Positions 26,576 to 38,554 are shown, counted from the first letter of the stretch. The stretch is DNA of 64,000 nucleotides from Blastomussa wellsi (GCA_947652115.1 OX393574.1:11981418-12045417), one strand, 5' to 3'. Notes: generated by a model not told the origin, from the letters alone. Program-made: numbers and translations.

Positions 26576-26899
26576 GTGAAATGTCACTTCCGGTTACTTA
26601 CGTCAGCCGGCGCGTGGAAAATAAAAACAACCAGAAGCTTATCACCAAGAAGCTGTTTAGGTGATTCCTCAGTATTGCATTGCGCATCTTTACTGCGCAG
26701 CATATTACGCCCGATTAGAGCGCACCGCGCTGCACCACCCTCGTGTCCGCTCGGAAGCCTCGAGGTACGAGATTGCGCGCTCACATGAAACAATATGGCG
26801 GCATTTTCTATACGGATTTGCCCTTGAGCGAGATAAATCGTCGTTATTCTCGTAAACAAGCACGTTGAATCACCGTCGGTGACCTAATTTTTTATTGCA

Positions 26900-28380
26900 G
26901 ATTATTAAAGATTATTAAACCTCTCAGAAAATCGTTACTCAAGGATGCCAATTATGAGGGTCTCAATGGGGTAGTGACTTTTACGGTTAACGGTGAAGTT
27001 TTTGGCTTTTTTACGGCTAGCGATTAATTTTGTTCCATTACGGTTAACAGGAGGAATTAAAAAATAATTGCTATTGTTTTATGAAGTTAATATTAATTTC
27101 CATCGTTGTTAAACATACTGAAAGTCTTTGGACCATTTTGAGATAAAAAAGGATATTTTTGTGTGTACACTTGTAAAATACAAGAGCTGTCAAAACGTCT
27201 GTCAACTCGCGCAACGACGGGACAAATTATGCAGACACTTTCGACACTTCGGGTTTCGATCGGCTTTTCTCGCTACCAGAACACATAAACGCACAACACA
27301 GCAGACTCAAAAAAAAGTTCTCGAGGCCTTTTTTACGGTTAACATTTTCTACGGCTAACGGTTAAAATTCTTTCATTTTTTCGCCTAACGGCTAACTTTT
27401 TGGCCATTTTATGGCTATGTAGCCATGGCAACAACAACTCGAGGTACGTTTTGTGTCGCAATCGTTTGAATTTGTCTTAATTTGCCATAAATCAAATTGT
27501 TCAAATTGTTCCATATAATCAAGACTTAATATAAATCAAGTTTTTGCCAAGTATTAATAATCTGTCCTTTCAGCTGCCGCAAAATTTACCGTGAAACGAT
27601 AAAATAGCGTGCGTCATTAGCATAAATGGGGTAAGATTGACCCATATCTTTTTTGCGAGCACGGTGACCTACCTTTCTATTTTGTTTTTCGAAACAGTAC
27701 TTGAAAGGGAACATTCAGGGAAAGATTCAAAAAAATTGTTGGACAACTTTTATTCCTGAGGAATTAACTGTGGTTCAATGCTCATGATTATTCCCGGCCA
27801 ATCAAAATTAACTTCCTTTTTTATGGTTTGCTTCGTCGCATGAGTTTCGAGATACATGCGAGCATTACGCGAGAATTGAGGGAAAAACTTTACTTTGTTT
27901 AGGTCAAATTTGATGACCGAGGAAATGCGATACCCCTATGACAAGACTGAAACAGGAATCCCGTGTAAAGATTAGTAAAATTCTGCCTACGGTCTTGGAA
28001 AACTCTAATTCATTTTACGCTCAAAAAGCTGATTCGTTGCTTTTTACGGACTGAGTAAACGCACGCGCAAAATGGCATATACGATTGTAAGAATGACGAA
28101 CGTTAAGACGAATGTTAACTGCGAGAGTCAGTTTTCAATTTGAAAATAGTGCTGCACTTAGCTGCTACCCGAGAAAATAAAACTTACAAAGAGCAAACCG
28201 AACTGGAACTTACCGCAAGCCAACTGAGGTGGAACTAACCACAAGCAAACCAGAGTGGAACAAGTCGCATGCGAACTGTGATTCGTAAAAGTCGGCCATT
28301 TTGCGCGTGCATTTCGAAAGTTCAAAAGTAACGAAAGTCAAACAATATCTGTGGACGCAGTTGACGCCAATCCCTCCTAA
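26900..28380. other. gene-poor stretch with tacggttaacgg-type repeats
   Basis: Between 26980 and 27420 the motif acggttaac / acggctaacgg recurs at least six times in a loose array. From about 28190 to 28275 aactgaggtggaac-like units repeat three times. No gene is recognised. Confidence 0.5.
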
Positions 28381-28394
28381 ACCTTTTCTAAAAT

Positions 28395-28640
28395 GGGAAT
28401 TTCTAGAAGGGACGTGGCCTCTTGTCTATTGTGTGCAAGTGTCAAGTTCACACCTGTTTTAGATCGGCTAATATGGGCATTGGAAAATTGCAGTGAGTCT
28501 TGCTCAAAAAACCGATCATTTTCGAGGTGGAGTTCTATTGTAGTTTGAGGAAAATCTTTAGGTGCGTATATTAGCCGATCGAAATATTCTGTGAACTTGC
28601 TTCTAGCACACAATAGACAAGAGGGCACGCCCATTCTAGC
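28395..28640. repeat. foldback element, ttagccgatc family, copy 1
   Basis: The left arm 28395-28480 (ctcttgtctattgtgtgcaa ... gatcggctaatatgggc) pairs with 28561-28640. Arms diverge by several substitutions. Confidence 0.75.
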
Positions 28641-28792
28641 GAATATTTAATTAGTAAGGAAATCCCCGTTGAAGTGGAGATTTCTTTGGCATAAATATTT
28701 GAACAAAAGAAACTGGTTAATGAGACACCGAGTTCAGCACCTCAACTAGCGGTTTTAGAGGTGGACGCTTTTGTTTCGATTGGAAGCGAATA

Positions 28793-28912
28793 TTAGCCAA
28801 TCCAAAACGGGTGTGACTTTGACACTTGCACACAATGGTCACGTGACCGCAAACCCATCTTGTGTGCAAGTGACGAGTTCACACCTTCTGTCGTTCGGCT
28901 AATACTCGCACT
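28793..28912. repeat. foldback element, ttagccgatc family, copy 2
   Basis: Smaller relative of the preceding element: ttagccaatcc ... cacttgcacacaa (28793-28835) pairs with ttgtgtgcaagtg ... cggctaa. Confidence 0.7.
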
Positions 28913-29023
28913 ACATGAAAACAATAGCGAACCTCCTCCGAAAAGGTCATGTTCGCTCAGTGCTTATAAGCTCATTTTCCATTCCTATTGTTTAAATATT
29001 CATGGCTTGATATATCCGCTGAT

Positions 29024-29092
29024 CTAACTCGCTAGCAATGGTTTGGGAAATCCCCATGATGGGGATTTCCCAAACCATTGCTAGCGAGTTAG
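29024..29092. repeat. perfect palindrome, 33-bp arms, 3-base loop
   Basis: 29024-29056 and 29060-29092 are exact inverted copies (ctaactcgctagcaatggtt ...) around the loop TGA. No mismatch was seen. Confidence 0.97.
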
Positions 29093-29847
29093 GAGATATT
29101 ATTTTAAAAAATGGTACTAGTGAGCAGCACACAGCAACGAATCTTGTTGACTTTTCTATTTATCCTCCGGTTTCGTGTGATTACTACACACTTCGTCAGG
29201 GATTAAACAAGATAGTGTGAGGAACTCATTTTATACCTTAACTTTACAGTACAAATCACGTTCCTTACAGTACAAATCCTGTTTTATTCTTGCTTCTACC
29301 AAGGCAGACATGCCTTTGTTTTCGTTGTTCCAGATTGTTCTTATTCCAGATTTAAAAATTAGAATATGAGCTCGAGATTTCTATCACGCATACGGACATC
29401 GAGAGCGAATAATCTAATTGTTTAGTATAAATCTACTAGTCGTGGAGACTTTTGTCTTTTCTGGAACAACCTCAACCAGTAAACTGTCCAAATCTTCTTG
29501 ACGGACATTTCGAAAAAGCGAAGAAGCGGCCACCATTTTGTTGACAACCGCACTGCTACGCTACTCACTATCTATCACAGAATAGATAGCGGGTAGCGTA
29601 GCCAATCAGAGAACGGCATTCGTGATAGAACGCTAGTAGATTTAGACTGAACAGATTTATAAGAAGATTAGAAAGGCTTGTCCCGCAAAAAGCACGTCCA
29701 GGCGGGACAAGGTGTGCACGAGAAACATAATAGGGCCCATGGCGCTCGTTTTCGTGTTTAGCTGTCAAGATCTCGTTTAGGGTTACACGCGAGGAAATGT
29801 TTAACAGTTATTCTTCGAGGACGCGCCGCATATGAGCTGATATTTAA

Positions 29848-29889
29848 CAATTATTCCACGAGTGCGCGTTGGATATGAGATGGTAGATG

Positions 29890-29921
<32 letters not shown>

Positions 29922-29944
29922 AACCATCTCATATCCAACAAGCA

Positions 29945-29959
<15 letters not shown>
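29848..29959. repeat. palindromic repeat, caattattcc family, copy 1
   Basis: caattattccacgagtgcgc ... ggatatgagatgg and its complement flank a GC-rich loop with ggcgcgtagcgcc. Related, more diverged palindromes lie at 46569-46683 and 53322-53424. Confidence 0.85.
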
Positions 29960-29977
<18 letters not shown>

Positions 29978-30038
29978 AAAAAATATTGTACAAACATTGC
30001 AAAACTGCATTCTTTTTCGCGTACACGTACCTTTTTGT

Positions 30039-30267
30039 TAAGCCCCGTTCAAACGGCGCATGATAGTCGATGATAGTTTTACTCCCCAAAACTATCATCT
30101 ACTATCATGAGCGTGTTCAAACGGGAAAAACTATCATCGACTATCATTAAGATTTTGAACAAGTTCAAAGTAAATGATGGTTGATGATAGTGTATGATAG
30201 TTCGTGTTCAGACGGAGATGATAGCTGGAACTATCATCAACTATCATGACCGTTTGATCGGGGCTTA
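30039..30267. mobile_element. MITE, TA-flanked, actatcat-rich
   Basis: TA-AGCCCCG-TTCAAACGG at the left (30039) and its near complement CCGTTTGATCGGGGCT-TA at the right. Inside are about ten copies of actatcat/atgatagt, so the whole 229-bp unit is highly self-complementary. Confidence 0.8.
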
Positions 30268-31102
30268 TGTGTTTTCTGAGATACTAGCACAACAGTGCTA
30301 TTTGAAATCCGAATTTAAATAAAGTTTATGTATGTATTACTACAACCGGTTGTATCTAACAAGCTATCGAAATCAAACCTAAAAAAATTTAAATTTATTG
30401 AATAAAAGCATATATACAAGTGTAATATTTTAGTTTCTGAATAAAAAGAAAATGTTTTGGCTGTCGTTCAAGACAAGTTCAAAAATGCATCATCAACATC
30501 AATGATTTGCTTACATTGATTGATACCTGTCAAATCACTATGGCAATTCTCCACAGTTCTTAAATTTCTGTTAGCTAATGTTGTTGTATCTGACAAAGCT
30601 ATTGAACTGAAACCTAAAACATTAAAATTTATTGAATAAAAGCATACGTATAAGCGCAATAGTTTAGTTTCTGAATATAAAGTTTGTTTTGGTTGTCATT
30701 CAAGATAAGACATAGCCTTAATTGTTGTAAGCTTCATTTTATGCAGCCATCAATTCCACCCACCCCGCGACAACCTAATTGGTCAAAAGTATCAAAATAT
30801 TCCACTTCTCCACTATTAAAAATGGCAGCGATGTCAAAATTACCAATCAAGATTACCACCCTGAAGACAAACATCACAGTCAAAGTCCCTTGGGCAGCCC
30901 GACCCCCCTCTATCGGGCTTAACATTAATAGGTGCATTACTTTAGTGTATTTCTCAAACTGTAGAAGTTAGATAAGACTAGGATCTATCTGTAGTGTTTG
31001 ACTGGTCTCCCTCCCATTAACAATGTTAATTAATCGAAAATATCATGATCCAGCGTACAAGGATGTTAGTGTCCAATAGCCCGAGGCTAGTATATTTTAT
31101 CC

Positions 31103-31127
31103 TTCACTTGCCCGACGGGCAAGTGAA
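31103..31127. repeat. 25-base palindrome
   Basis: ttcacttgcccg-a-cgggcaagtgaa: 12-bp perfect arms. A diverged form, cttgtccgatgggcaag, lies at about 31218. Confidence 0.8.
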
Positions 31128-31446
31128 AGTTTTCACGAATTAATTAATTTATTTATTCATCACACCTTTGAGAATTTTTTCGGGCTAGTAGAAATGACCT
31201 CCTGGCTAGTACATCCTGGTTAAAGCTTGTCCGATGGGCAAGTTGGAAAATTGAACTTCCTTGTACCCTGTGATCAGTCCATTCATAGCTCTTATTAATT
31301 AATAATTGATGAATACCAAAATGTTTCCTTCCACGGTTTCTGCTGCTATCTTGTTTGTGGAGCAGGGGCAAACATGGTGAAATTTACAATTAATGTATTG
31401 GGTAGTCAGGAGTCTGATGCTCGATAATTTGCAGAAAAGGATAATT

Positions 31447-31925
31447 TATCGTAAACACCCGCAGATTAGCCACACCACTTTGCCAAAATCAGGGGTGTGG
31501 CTTCTCTGTGGGAACATTTGAAATAAGGTGCCGTGATTTTCAATGATTTACACTTCTGTGGAAATGTATGTAAATAAAGATTACACAAAACTGCAAGAGA
31601 GTACTGGTCATTGCTTGTGGAATTTTGGTGACTCCTAAAAGAGCCGTTTGTTGATGTAAGTGTAAGCTTATTACAGCGCTTAGATTTGTTGCCGCCGCTA
31701 GAAGCCTTCAACCGGTTTATGGTCACTTTTTCTCGAACAGGAAAGAAATTGTGGGTAAGAGTTTGAAGTATTTTCCGTTTCAATGTCAATCATGAGTTTA
31801 CGAAGATGTCTCGATGTCTTAAGACTCGACCTTGGATTTCGCTTGATTTCTTTCAAACAACTTTTTTTTGCCCAAATTTGAGTTGCTAAATTCAGGGTGT
31901 GGCTTATCTGCGGATGTTTACGGTA
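31447..31925. mobile_element. MITE with ~30-bp terminal inverted repeats, TA-flanked
   Basis: The left end reads TA-TCGTAAACACCCGCAGAT and the right end, as complement, TA-CCGTAAACATCCGCAGAT; both continue with AGCCACACC. 479 bp, no transposase. The two internal ggtgtggct blocks add further self-complementarity. Confidence 0.8.
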
Positions 31926-32337
31926 TATTCCTTTTTTACTAAGTTCTCAATTATTAAAAGTGGAATATTTACTTAAAGGGCCCTAGTCAGCCTCTGCCAT
32001 TTTAGATGGCATGGAAATTATGGAAATTGTATGGTGAAGCTTCATCGTATCGTATTGCTGTACGTTATGGAATGGAATCGTTGTAATTGCTTTTAGCACA
32101 TTTCTCAAGGGATTTCTTTCATTTCGACATGCTCCACATTAAATATAATAATGAAATTCTCACAAGTAAACAATAAAAAAGGTGTGGCTGACTAATAATG
32201 CACTGATCAACAGGTTTACGATGCATTGTCTTTTCTCGCCTTTTTCCTTTGGGCTGTTGTCCTTGTGTCCTTTTTCCTTTTACTTTTTTCTCCTTTTTTT
32301 TCATTTTCACCATCCTTTTCTTTCATTCCTTCATCTT

Positions 32338-32766
32338 CTTTCTGTATACAAGGAAGTCCGCCGCAACGAGAAACAAATTGCTGCTAACCAAGTTTCCTTA
32401 GAAGCCAAGGAGAAGTTACTCAAGAATGAGAAAGCTTTTTACACGACAGCTATTGTACAACTTGTTATTTTTCTGTGTTACATACCAGCCAATATCTTTG
32501 TCGTTATTTTTGTTTCCTTTGAGTTCCAAATCCCCGCCAATGTAAGGCATAATGTTTTGAACCTTACTCTTCTAATTCCAGTGCTAAATTCCCTGATTAA
32601 TCCGTTGATTTACGCTGTTAGAATAAGATATTTACGTGTAGCTTTCATTCAATTGTTGTCAAGAAAAACTATTTCACAAGCTGAGGAACTTCACAGGAAA
32701 ATGTTTGGACCGAGACAGATTGGAATAGCTAATGCCGAACAAGAACAAAACAGGGCTAGTCACTGA
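32338..32766 (+). pseudogene. 5'-truncated family-A GPCR copy
   Basis: From about 32345 the frame reads VYKEVRRNEKQIAANQVSLE, then TM6 (FLCYIPANIF), TM7 with NPLIYAVRIRY and a cytoplasmic tail ending EQEQNRASH. By eye it matches the C-terminal 40% of the intact receptor at 35045-36064 at roughly seven residues in ten. TM1 to most of TM5 are missing, and homology starts abruptly after a long pyrimidine-rich tract (32230-32340). The remaining frame has no stop. It could be the last exon of a spliced gene, since the pyrimidine tract resembles an acceptor, but no TM1-TM5 sequence is seen upstream, so a truncated duplicate is more likely. It is convergent with the intact copy, 2.3 kb apart. Confidence 0.75.
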
Positions 32767-32769
32767 AGT

Positions 32770-34430
32770 AGAAGACTAACAAGATTACCAACAAGGAAAT
32801 GAGACATTGAACAATGGAGATGAAACTACAGTGCGAGTACAGCCGAAAGAAGAATATGTAGACAAACCTTATCGAGGACAATTGTTAACATTTTCAAAAC
32901 GCAGGATTTCCGTAGAAAATTTTCCATAAGACTGGCTATTAGTTGCCAAAAGGAGTCAAAACTAAAAGACTGAGTAAATTTAAGCATTAGTTGATTGTTT
33001 TCAATCTTTAGGATCTGAATGTTATAGCAACTGTGGTTGTGCCATTTTTCGAGATCTCAAATTACTTATTTTCGATGCATGTGTTGTGATCTCTTTCTTC
33101 GAAACATATACTGAACACAGATTAATAATCTAAAAACAATGAAAGAATATCTGGAATCCAAAGTAAAGCAAAGAGGACGGAAAACTAGCATGGACCGGAA
33201 TATTATTGAAGTTCCCCTCAAACAGCTCTTTATACCGAGTGTGCCTCAGTGAAGTTTCCGCGTATGAAATAACACTATTTTATACGCTGCTGCGAGAAAC
33301 CAAAACGTAGCAAATAAAAACGAATTAACATCTTAAGCAGTGATTTTTCCTTCTGTGTTTTCCCTTCTCGCACAGTGATGCAGGTGCCGGAAAAGAAACA
33401 AAAATAAGCTGCTCTTCAGACATTGGAAAATTAAAGAGATTTTTTCGAAATATTTCAAGTTGGCATATTTAGGAAAACGAAAACGCAAACCACAGATCCA
33501 CGAAAAATCTAAAATAATCGGGCTGATATATTTTGCTTTTGTTTGTTTGTTTGTTTTCTTTTTGGAAGAATGAACAGTATACGTCTATGTTTTGTTGTGT
33601 ATTGTTTTTAAGGACTACATGACGTCCATGACGGGAGAATTCAGTTCAATTAAAACTATTTTCCACTTTCGTCTTCTGTGTAAGAACCTGTGAAAGTCAC
33701 CAGTGACGTAAAACAAAGAACGGATGACCCAAGACGAGAAGGAAACTCGGCATGTGAGAGGCAATTTAATGGCGGCCGTAAATTTTTGGAAATAAAAGTT
33801 TAAAAATAATAACTTCTCATGTCATAATCACAATAGATTGAAATTTGGCAAGATGGTTAAGAAAGCAGAATAAAAGTAACACAGACGATTTATACCTCTT
33901 ATGCAGACCGAGTTACGGCGTCGATTTATTTATTGCCAAAGCAATCGAAAAACCCCCACCCCCACTCTTCTACGATACAAATAAGAGTGTAATCCATAGA
34001 GATTTGCCATTGAAATTTGTAACATCGATCAGTACCAAACTTCTCCTAACAATATCAATACACTGCGAGGCATACAGGTATTAAGAATAATAAGATCCAT
34101 CAAATTATTTCGTTACAAAGTCAAGCTAATTAAATAGAACGTGAGAAAATTATTAGCAACTGCCAGATTTTGGCCACCTTAATGCTGTTTTTTTTCCTTT
34201 TACTTGCGGTCACTGAAATTTTTATATTCGCAAACTCTAGCCAATGCCTTGTTTTCGTGAGTATTTCAAACGGGTAGCCTTAAATTTACTTTGAATACGA
34301 AGACACATGAACCGAGAAAATGAGTAAAAGGTTTTCTAGTGAAAGGAAATTGCTTTTGGTTTCCTTGGGATGCCATGAAACGATTAGCAAAGCAAAGACT
34401 GAAATATCGACAAATATTTTAAAACATGAA
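32770..34430. other. spacer between the two GPCR copies, no gene recognised
   Basis: AT-rich sequence with no repeat of note. The 79-residue plus ORF at 33845-34084 has no recognisable feature. Confidence 0.4.
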
Positions 34431-34432
34431 TA

Positions 34433-34433
34433 G

Positions 34434-34478
<45 letters not shown>

Positions 34479-34700
34479 GTATAACAATATAATTTGGTTT
34501 TATCAACTGGGTTGATAATGTCAATTGGCCACCGTAAAGAGATTCAAGAGCTGACGTTTCGAGCGTTAGCCCTTCGTCGGAGCGAACATTCAGTTTAAGA
34601 AATGTTTTCAGTTTAAAGCAGAAGATACGGTGAAAATCTTTTATGAACATTAACAACTGGGATCGTGACCATTAAATGAGAAACGTTTTTTGTATTGGAT
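34433..34700. repeat. dispersed repeat with 'gagcgttagcccttcgtc' core
   Basis: Begins gagggggtaagtttctaaag, passes caactgggttgat and gagcgttagcccttcgtcgg. The start is shared with the insert in the satellite at 23094-23163. The antisense ORF 34447-34656 is repeat-derived. Confidence 0.65.
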
Positions 34701-35044
34701 AATTGAGTAACATTACCTTCATCGTGTTTTTCCTTGAAAACGCGAAAAGTTGGGTCGGTCGGACGGCGCTAACAGAGAAAATTAAAGGCGGGATAGCCTA
34801 TTAAAACCATTAAATTAAATAAGTTGTGATTTCTGTATCCTCCCTGTATTCTCACAACTAATAGAGCTTCTCTTATGGAATATTTATCTTCGTTCAAAAT
34901 TCAATTCTCGAGTAAAAACCTACATTGTGAAAATGTTTACAGTTGCTCTCAAAAAGCCGTTTCTTCATATTCTTCTTGCGCCGGTGCTCGCACTGTAGTT
35001 TCGAGTCCATTATTCAATATCTCATTTCCTTGTTACTCATCTTC

Positions 35045-36064
35045 TCAGCTCGCCCTGTTTTGTTCTTGTTCGGTATTAGCTATGGCTTCAATCTGTCTCC
35101 GTCCAAATATTTTCCTTTCAAGTTCCTCAGCCTGTGCCATAGTTTTTCTTGACAACATCTGAATGAAAGCTACGCGAAAATATCTTACTCTGACAGCGTA
35201 TATCAACGGATTGAACAGCGAATTCAGTGTTGGCAGTAAAGTGACAAGATAAAAAGAAATATGCACTAAGTTAGTGGGGATTCTGTCCTTAAAAGACGCG
35301 AGAATAAGAAAACATATATTCACTGGAAAATAACACAAAGCGATAGCGATTAGCAAGATAGCTACGGTGTAAAAAGCTTTGTTATTCTTCAACAACTTCT
35401 CCTTGGCTTCTAAGGAAACTTGGTTAGCAGCAATTTGCTTTTTGCTTCGGCGAACTTCCTTGTAAACAGAAACATTAAAGTAAACGGGGAGAATGAGAAA
35501 AAGAGTTTCAGAAACTGCTATTACTATTAGCATGAATTTTGATGACTTCACGACCTTTTTCCAGCCAAGGATGACCGCTGAAACCCACGTCAGACAAGAG
35601 GCCATGATGATACGACCTTCAGTTACTTGGTTTTCGTGTACGAATGGATGTTTTATCGCCACATAACGCTCTGCGCTCATAAGAAGTAAATGATGAACCG
35701 ATGCCAGCATAACTGTTAATATAACATTCGGTACGTTGTTTAGAATGCAAAATATGTTTTGTCGACCACTGAGAAGTAAACCTGCCTGGGCGATATGCAA
35801 AGGTTGAACAACTATTCCTACCACGAGGTCAGTTGTAGCTAAACAGGCGAGTGCTATGTTGGACTTGGTGCGAAGCTGTCGTTTGGTTTTCACTGCCACC
35901 ATCACCAGGATGTTAAGCAAAATGATGAGAGGACAGGTAAGAGCGTGAACGGCGAGTCTGACGATAAATACAGGGTAAAAATCATGAGAAATCTTTGCAG
36001 GAGTGAAAGGAAGAAACGCAAAGCCACAATTGAGTAATTTGGAGTGGTTTGTGGTGTTGTTCAT
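35045..36064 (-). CDS. family-A (rhodopsin-like) G protein-coupled receptor, single exon
   Basis: 339 residues from the ATG at 36062-36064 (MNNTTNHS...); the frame extends six codons upstream, but only to a TTG. Seven membrane segments are seen: about 40-62, 74-98, 110-138, 153-170, 178-202, 229-254 and 268-290. Family-A landmarks: LACLATTD in TM2 (Asp2.50), the ERY form of the DRY motif after TM3 (SAERYVAI), CYFP in TM6 and NPLIY in TM7. The N-terminus has Asn-glycosylation sites (NNT, NTT, NHS). The short second extracellular loop has no Cys, so the usual TM3-loop disulfide is absent, as in melanocortin- and lysophospholipid-type receptors. It would couple to G proteins at the plasma membrane; the ligand is unknown. 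The C-tail is basic and helical (MAQAEELERKIFGRRQ). The absence of introns is typical of many cnidarian receptors. A TATA-like box lies about 95 bases upstream. Confidence 0.92.
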   Translation of the reverse strand: MNNTTNHSKLLNCGFAFLPFTPAKISHDFYPVFIVRLAVHALTCPLIILLNILVMVAVKTKRQLRTKSNIALACLATTDLVVGIVVQPLHIAQAGLLLSGRQNIFCILNNVPNVILTVMLASVHHLLLMSAERYVAIKHPFVHENQVTEGRIIMASCLTWVSAVILGWKKVVKSSKFMLIVIAVSETLFLILPVYFNVSVYKEVRRSKKQIAANQVSLEAKEKLLKNNKAFYTVAILLIAIALCYFPVNICFLILASFKDRIPTNLVHISFYLVTLLPTLNSLFNPLIYAVRVRYFRVAFIQMLSRKTMAQAEELERKIFGRRQIEAIANTEQEQNRAS

Positions 36065-36156
36065 GATCCTTTTCTCGATCAACCAAGTCTCCGTCAGTGT
36101 TCTTCAGATTGTTTTCTCTCGTTTTTCGCTTCCTTGCTTAGTTGAGTTCAATCTCG

Positions 36157-36166
36157 CTTTATATAG
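36157..36166 (-). promoter_or_regulatory. TATA-like box of the GPCR gene
   Basis: On the minus strand, CTATATAAAG lies 93 bases upstream of the ATG, which leaves room for a start site near 36130 and a short leader. Confidence 0.4.
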
Positions 36167-36169
36167 AAC

Positions 36170-37110
36170 TGACATTGGTCAAGATGGTATCATGTTTTCT
36201 TGCATTGTCACAATACTTTATTACTAGCTGACAATTTTATCAATTAAATTTACATTAACATTAATTTCATTAGCAAACTATTAAGTGTTTAGTCAATAGC
36301 TAATCTTCACTACACGTAATCTGAATTTATCATCCACTGATTACATATCCGAAATTGAAGGTATTCAGTAAAGGCGGCCTTTAAGAAAAGGATTTGAACA
36401 ATGGTTGAAAAAAACATAGGGAGGATTTGCAACCGGTAAATGGCACTTTCTAGATAATTGAAAAGATTGAGAGCGCGTCCACAAACTTCTTAAGGAGAGT
36501 ATCTAGCGATTTTTCGTTGTTCTTTCTCCTACTTTTAACATGTAAACCTTTTCCTGTCGTTCACAAATTAATGTTGAAGCGTCATCAAGATGGCTTTAAA
36601 AGAAAGGAATTTGTAACAATGCGGTTTTGACACATACAAAACATAAGGGGATCTGCAGCCGGTAATGGTGTAATCTGCGATTTCCCGTGCTCTTGCTTTC
36701 TTCTTCGTTGAACACGTAAGACATGTCTCTTTTCTATGCTATTTTCAACTCCAATTGCAGAAGTTCTCCTGAGAATGAGCATGAAAAATTAAAAAATCCT
36801 GCCAGAAGCAACAAAACTAGACATGACCCCGCGATCAATGAAAACACTTTACCAGGTAAGCGGTCAACTTCAAAAAGCACGTGATCTCGATGAGTTCTCA
36901 ATCTGAGCCCGTGATCTGGTCATGTGATACTGGTCAGTTGATACGTATACCTTTTGACAGCTGTTTAATTGACCATAACATGGCAAAGATGTAAGCTTTG
37001 GGCTCTGGACTATGGCCGCCATGTTGATATTTGGAGCGACGTCGTTCGTAAGTACGTACGTACTTGGCACGCGCCCGCGAGTCGTGCGCTTGCCATGAAA
37101 TGAAAAATGA
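36170..37110. other. GPCR upstream region, nothing else recognised
   Basis: No protein-like ORF or structured repeat. Confidence 0.4.
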
Positions 37111-37111
37111 A

Positions 37112-37260
37112 GGGCGATGTAGCAGCTTTCCTAACATATGATGTGATTGGTTTGATACCCTAGCCCTAAACAATAGACTCAACAATTGAAATAATGACTT
37201 TGTCTTGAAAACAATAGAAGCTGCTTACAATAACAAACAAAAGTAGTTTTGGATAGCTGC
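37112..37260 (+). repeat. dispersed repeat starting gggcgatgtagcagct
   Basis: The same start and downstream landmarks (gataccct, ccctaaa-caatag, aacaatag...gctgct) recur at 55655-55800 inside an SLC25A3 intron. Confidence 0.5.
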
Positions 37261-37571
37261 TTCACTTCCCAAAATGAAAGCGGTTACGGTTCTCCTGTTT
37301 GTACTTTCTACGCGTGCTTGGTTCTTCTGTTTCTATAGGTATGGGGCTTGGCTCTGCGGCCCTTTGGGCCGCCGGAGCTCCGCTATTAAAGTGTTCTGTA
37401 AGGTTTCTTATTTTGCTGTCTTTTGCCCGCGAAGCGAAGTTAAAGGGACAAATAAAAAATTCTACGTGGTCATTACATCTCCTACCTGCTTCTCCTCTGC
37501 TCTCAGCGATGCATTTTACAAAAGAATCGAAAGAAAAATTGAACTTTTCGTCTTAAGGATTTTCAAACTGA

Positions 37572-38008
37572 AAATCGTTCTCGTCCCCACGGCCCACAAT
37601 CCTTCTTATCTGCGCCTGGCGCAGACCAGAAGAATCGTGGGCTCCGGTGATGAGAATGGAGTTCAACCCCATTTTCCAGAGCCGCTTGTTCCTCTTTGCC
37701 GGCTGGGCCTGTGCACGAGGAACAAGTGGCTCTGGGGACACACGATTTGATTCGCTGAAATCAAACAAAGGGAATCCAATCACATCAGCCGTTTTGATCC
37801 TGCTAACGATAAAGGATTTTAAAACGGCTGATGTGATTGGACTCATTTTGTTTGAATTCAGCGAATCAAATCGTGCGTCCCCAGAGTCACTTGTTTCTCG
37901 TGCAGAGGCCCAGCCACCTAAGGGGGACAAGCGGCTCTGGGGACGAGAATGAGTTCAACCCTCGATCACTGGCGAAAAGGATCGTGGGCTCTGGGGATGA
38001 GGATTAAA
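37572..38008. repeat. foldback element, 'ctctggggacgagaatg' family, large copy
   Basis: The arms of about 200 bp (37574-37800 and 37803-38008) mirror each other, centred near 37800. Each carries tctcgtccccagagccc-like ends, a tcgctgaa-tcaaac segment and aatcacatcagccgtttt. ORFs on both strands are by-products of this symmetry. Short relatives lie at 38555-38640 and 47015-47260. Confidence 0.8.
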
Positions 38009-38554
38009 AAAAAAACCGTCCGCAAGGCTGGATCACGCCTCCTGCCAAAAGCCTTGAAAACACAGAAAGCTTTTCAGATCAACTCGAAATTTCACTAGAG
38101 TCCGTACGTTAGAGAACCATTGTTTCGCATTCTCTATCTAATAAATTTATTCGGAATGCCTCAAATTCACTCTCCAAAGCAAATTTGCAAATGAACACGG
38201 TTAAGCTGGCAACAGAAACTCTCGATGACTCACTGTTGAACCAGCTGAGATGAATCAAATCACAGTCAGACCTATAACTTTAACTCGCGGCAGAGCATAG
38301 TTATTAACTATACAGGCAGTCCGAGCTCTACTGCACAAACCGTATCGCACGAGAATCGAAGAGCTCTGAGGAGGCCTCTGAGGACAGAATTTCCACTTTA
38401 AGATTCTAGGGCTTTCGTACTTCATGTACGTAGTATTGACGTTTCTACATGTTGTGTGCTGCAATATGGCGGCCAGTGAACATTTTGACTTCCGTTTAAG
38501 ATTTCTTTGTTCTCAACCAGCCAATAAAAAAAATCGAATTTTCTGGAAAATTCT

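Noticed and set aside
34447..34656. 69-codon minus ORF (NVRSDEGLTLETSALES)
   Set aside because: Derived from the gagcgttagcccttcgtc dispersed repeat.
37274..37952. ORFs of 85-158 codons on both strands
   Set aside because: Products of the foldback symmetry; similar peptides are read from both arms.
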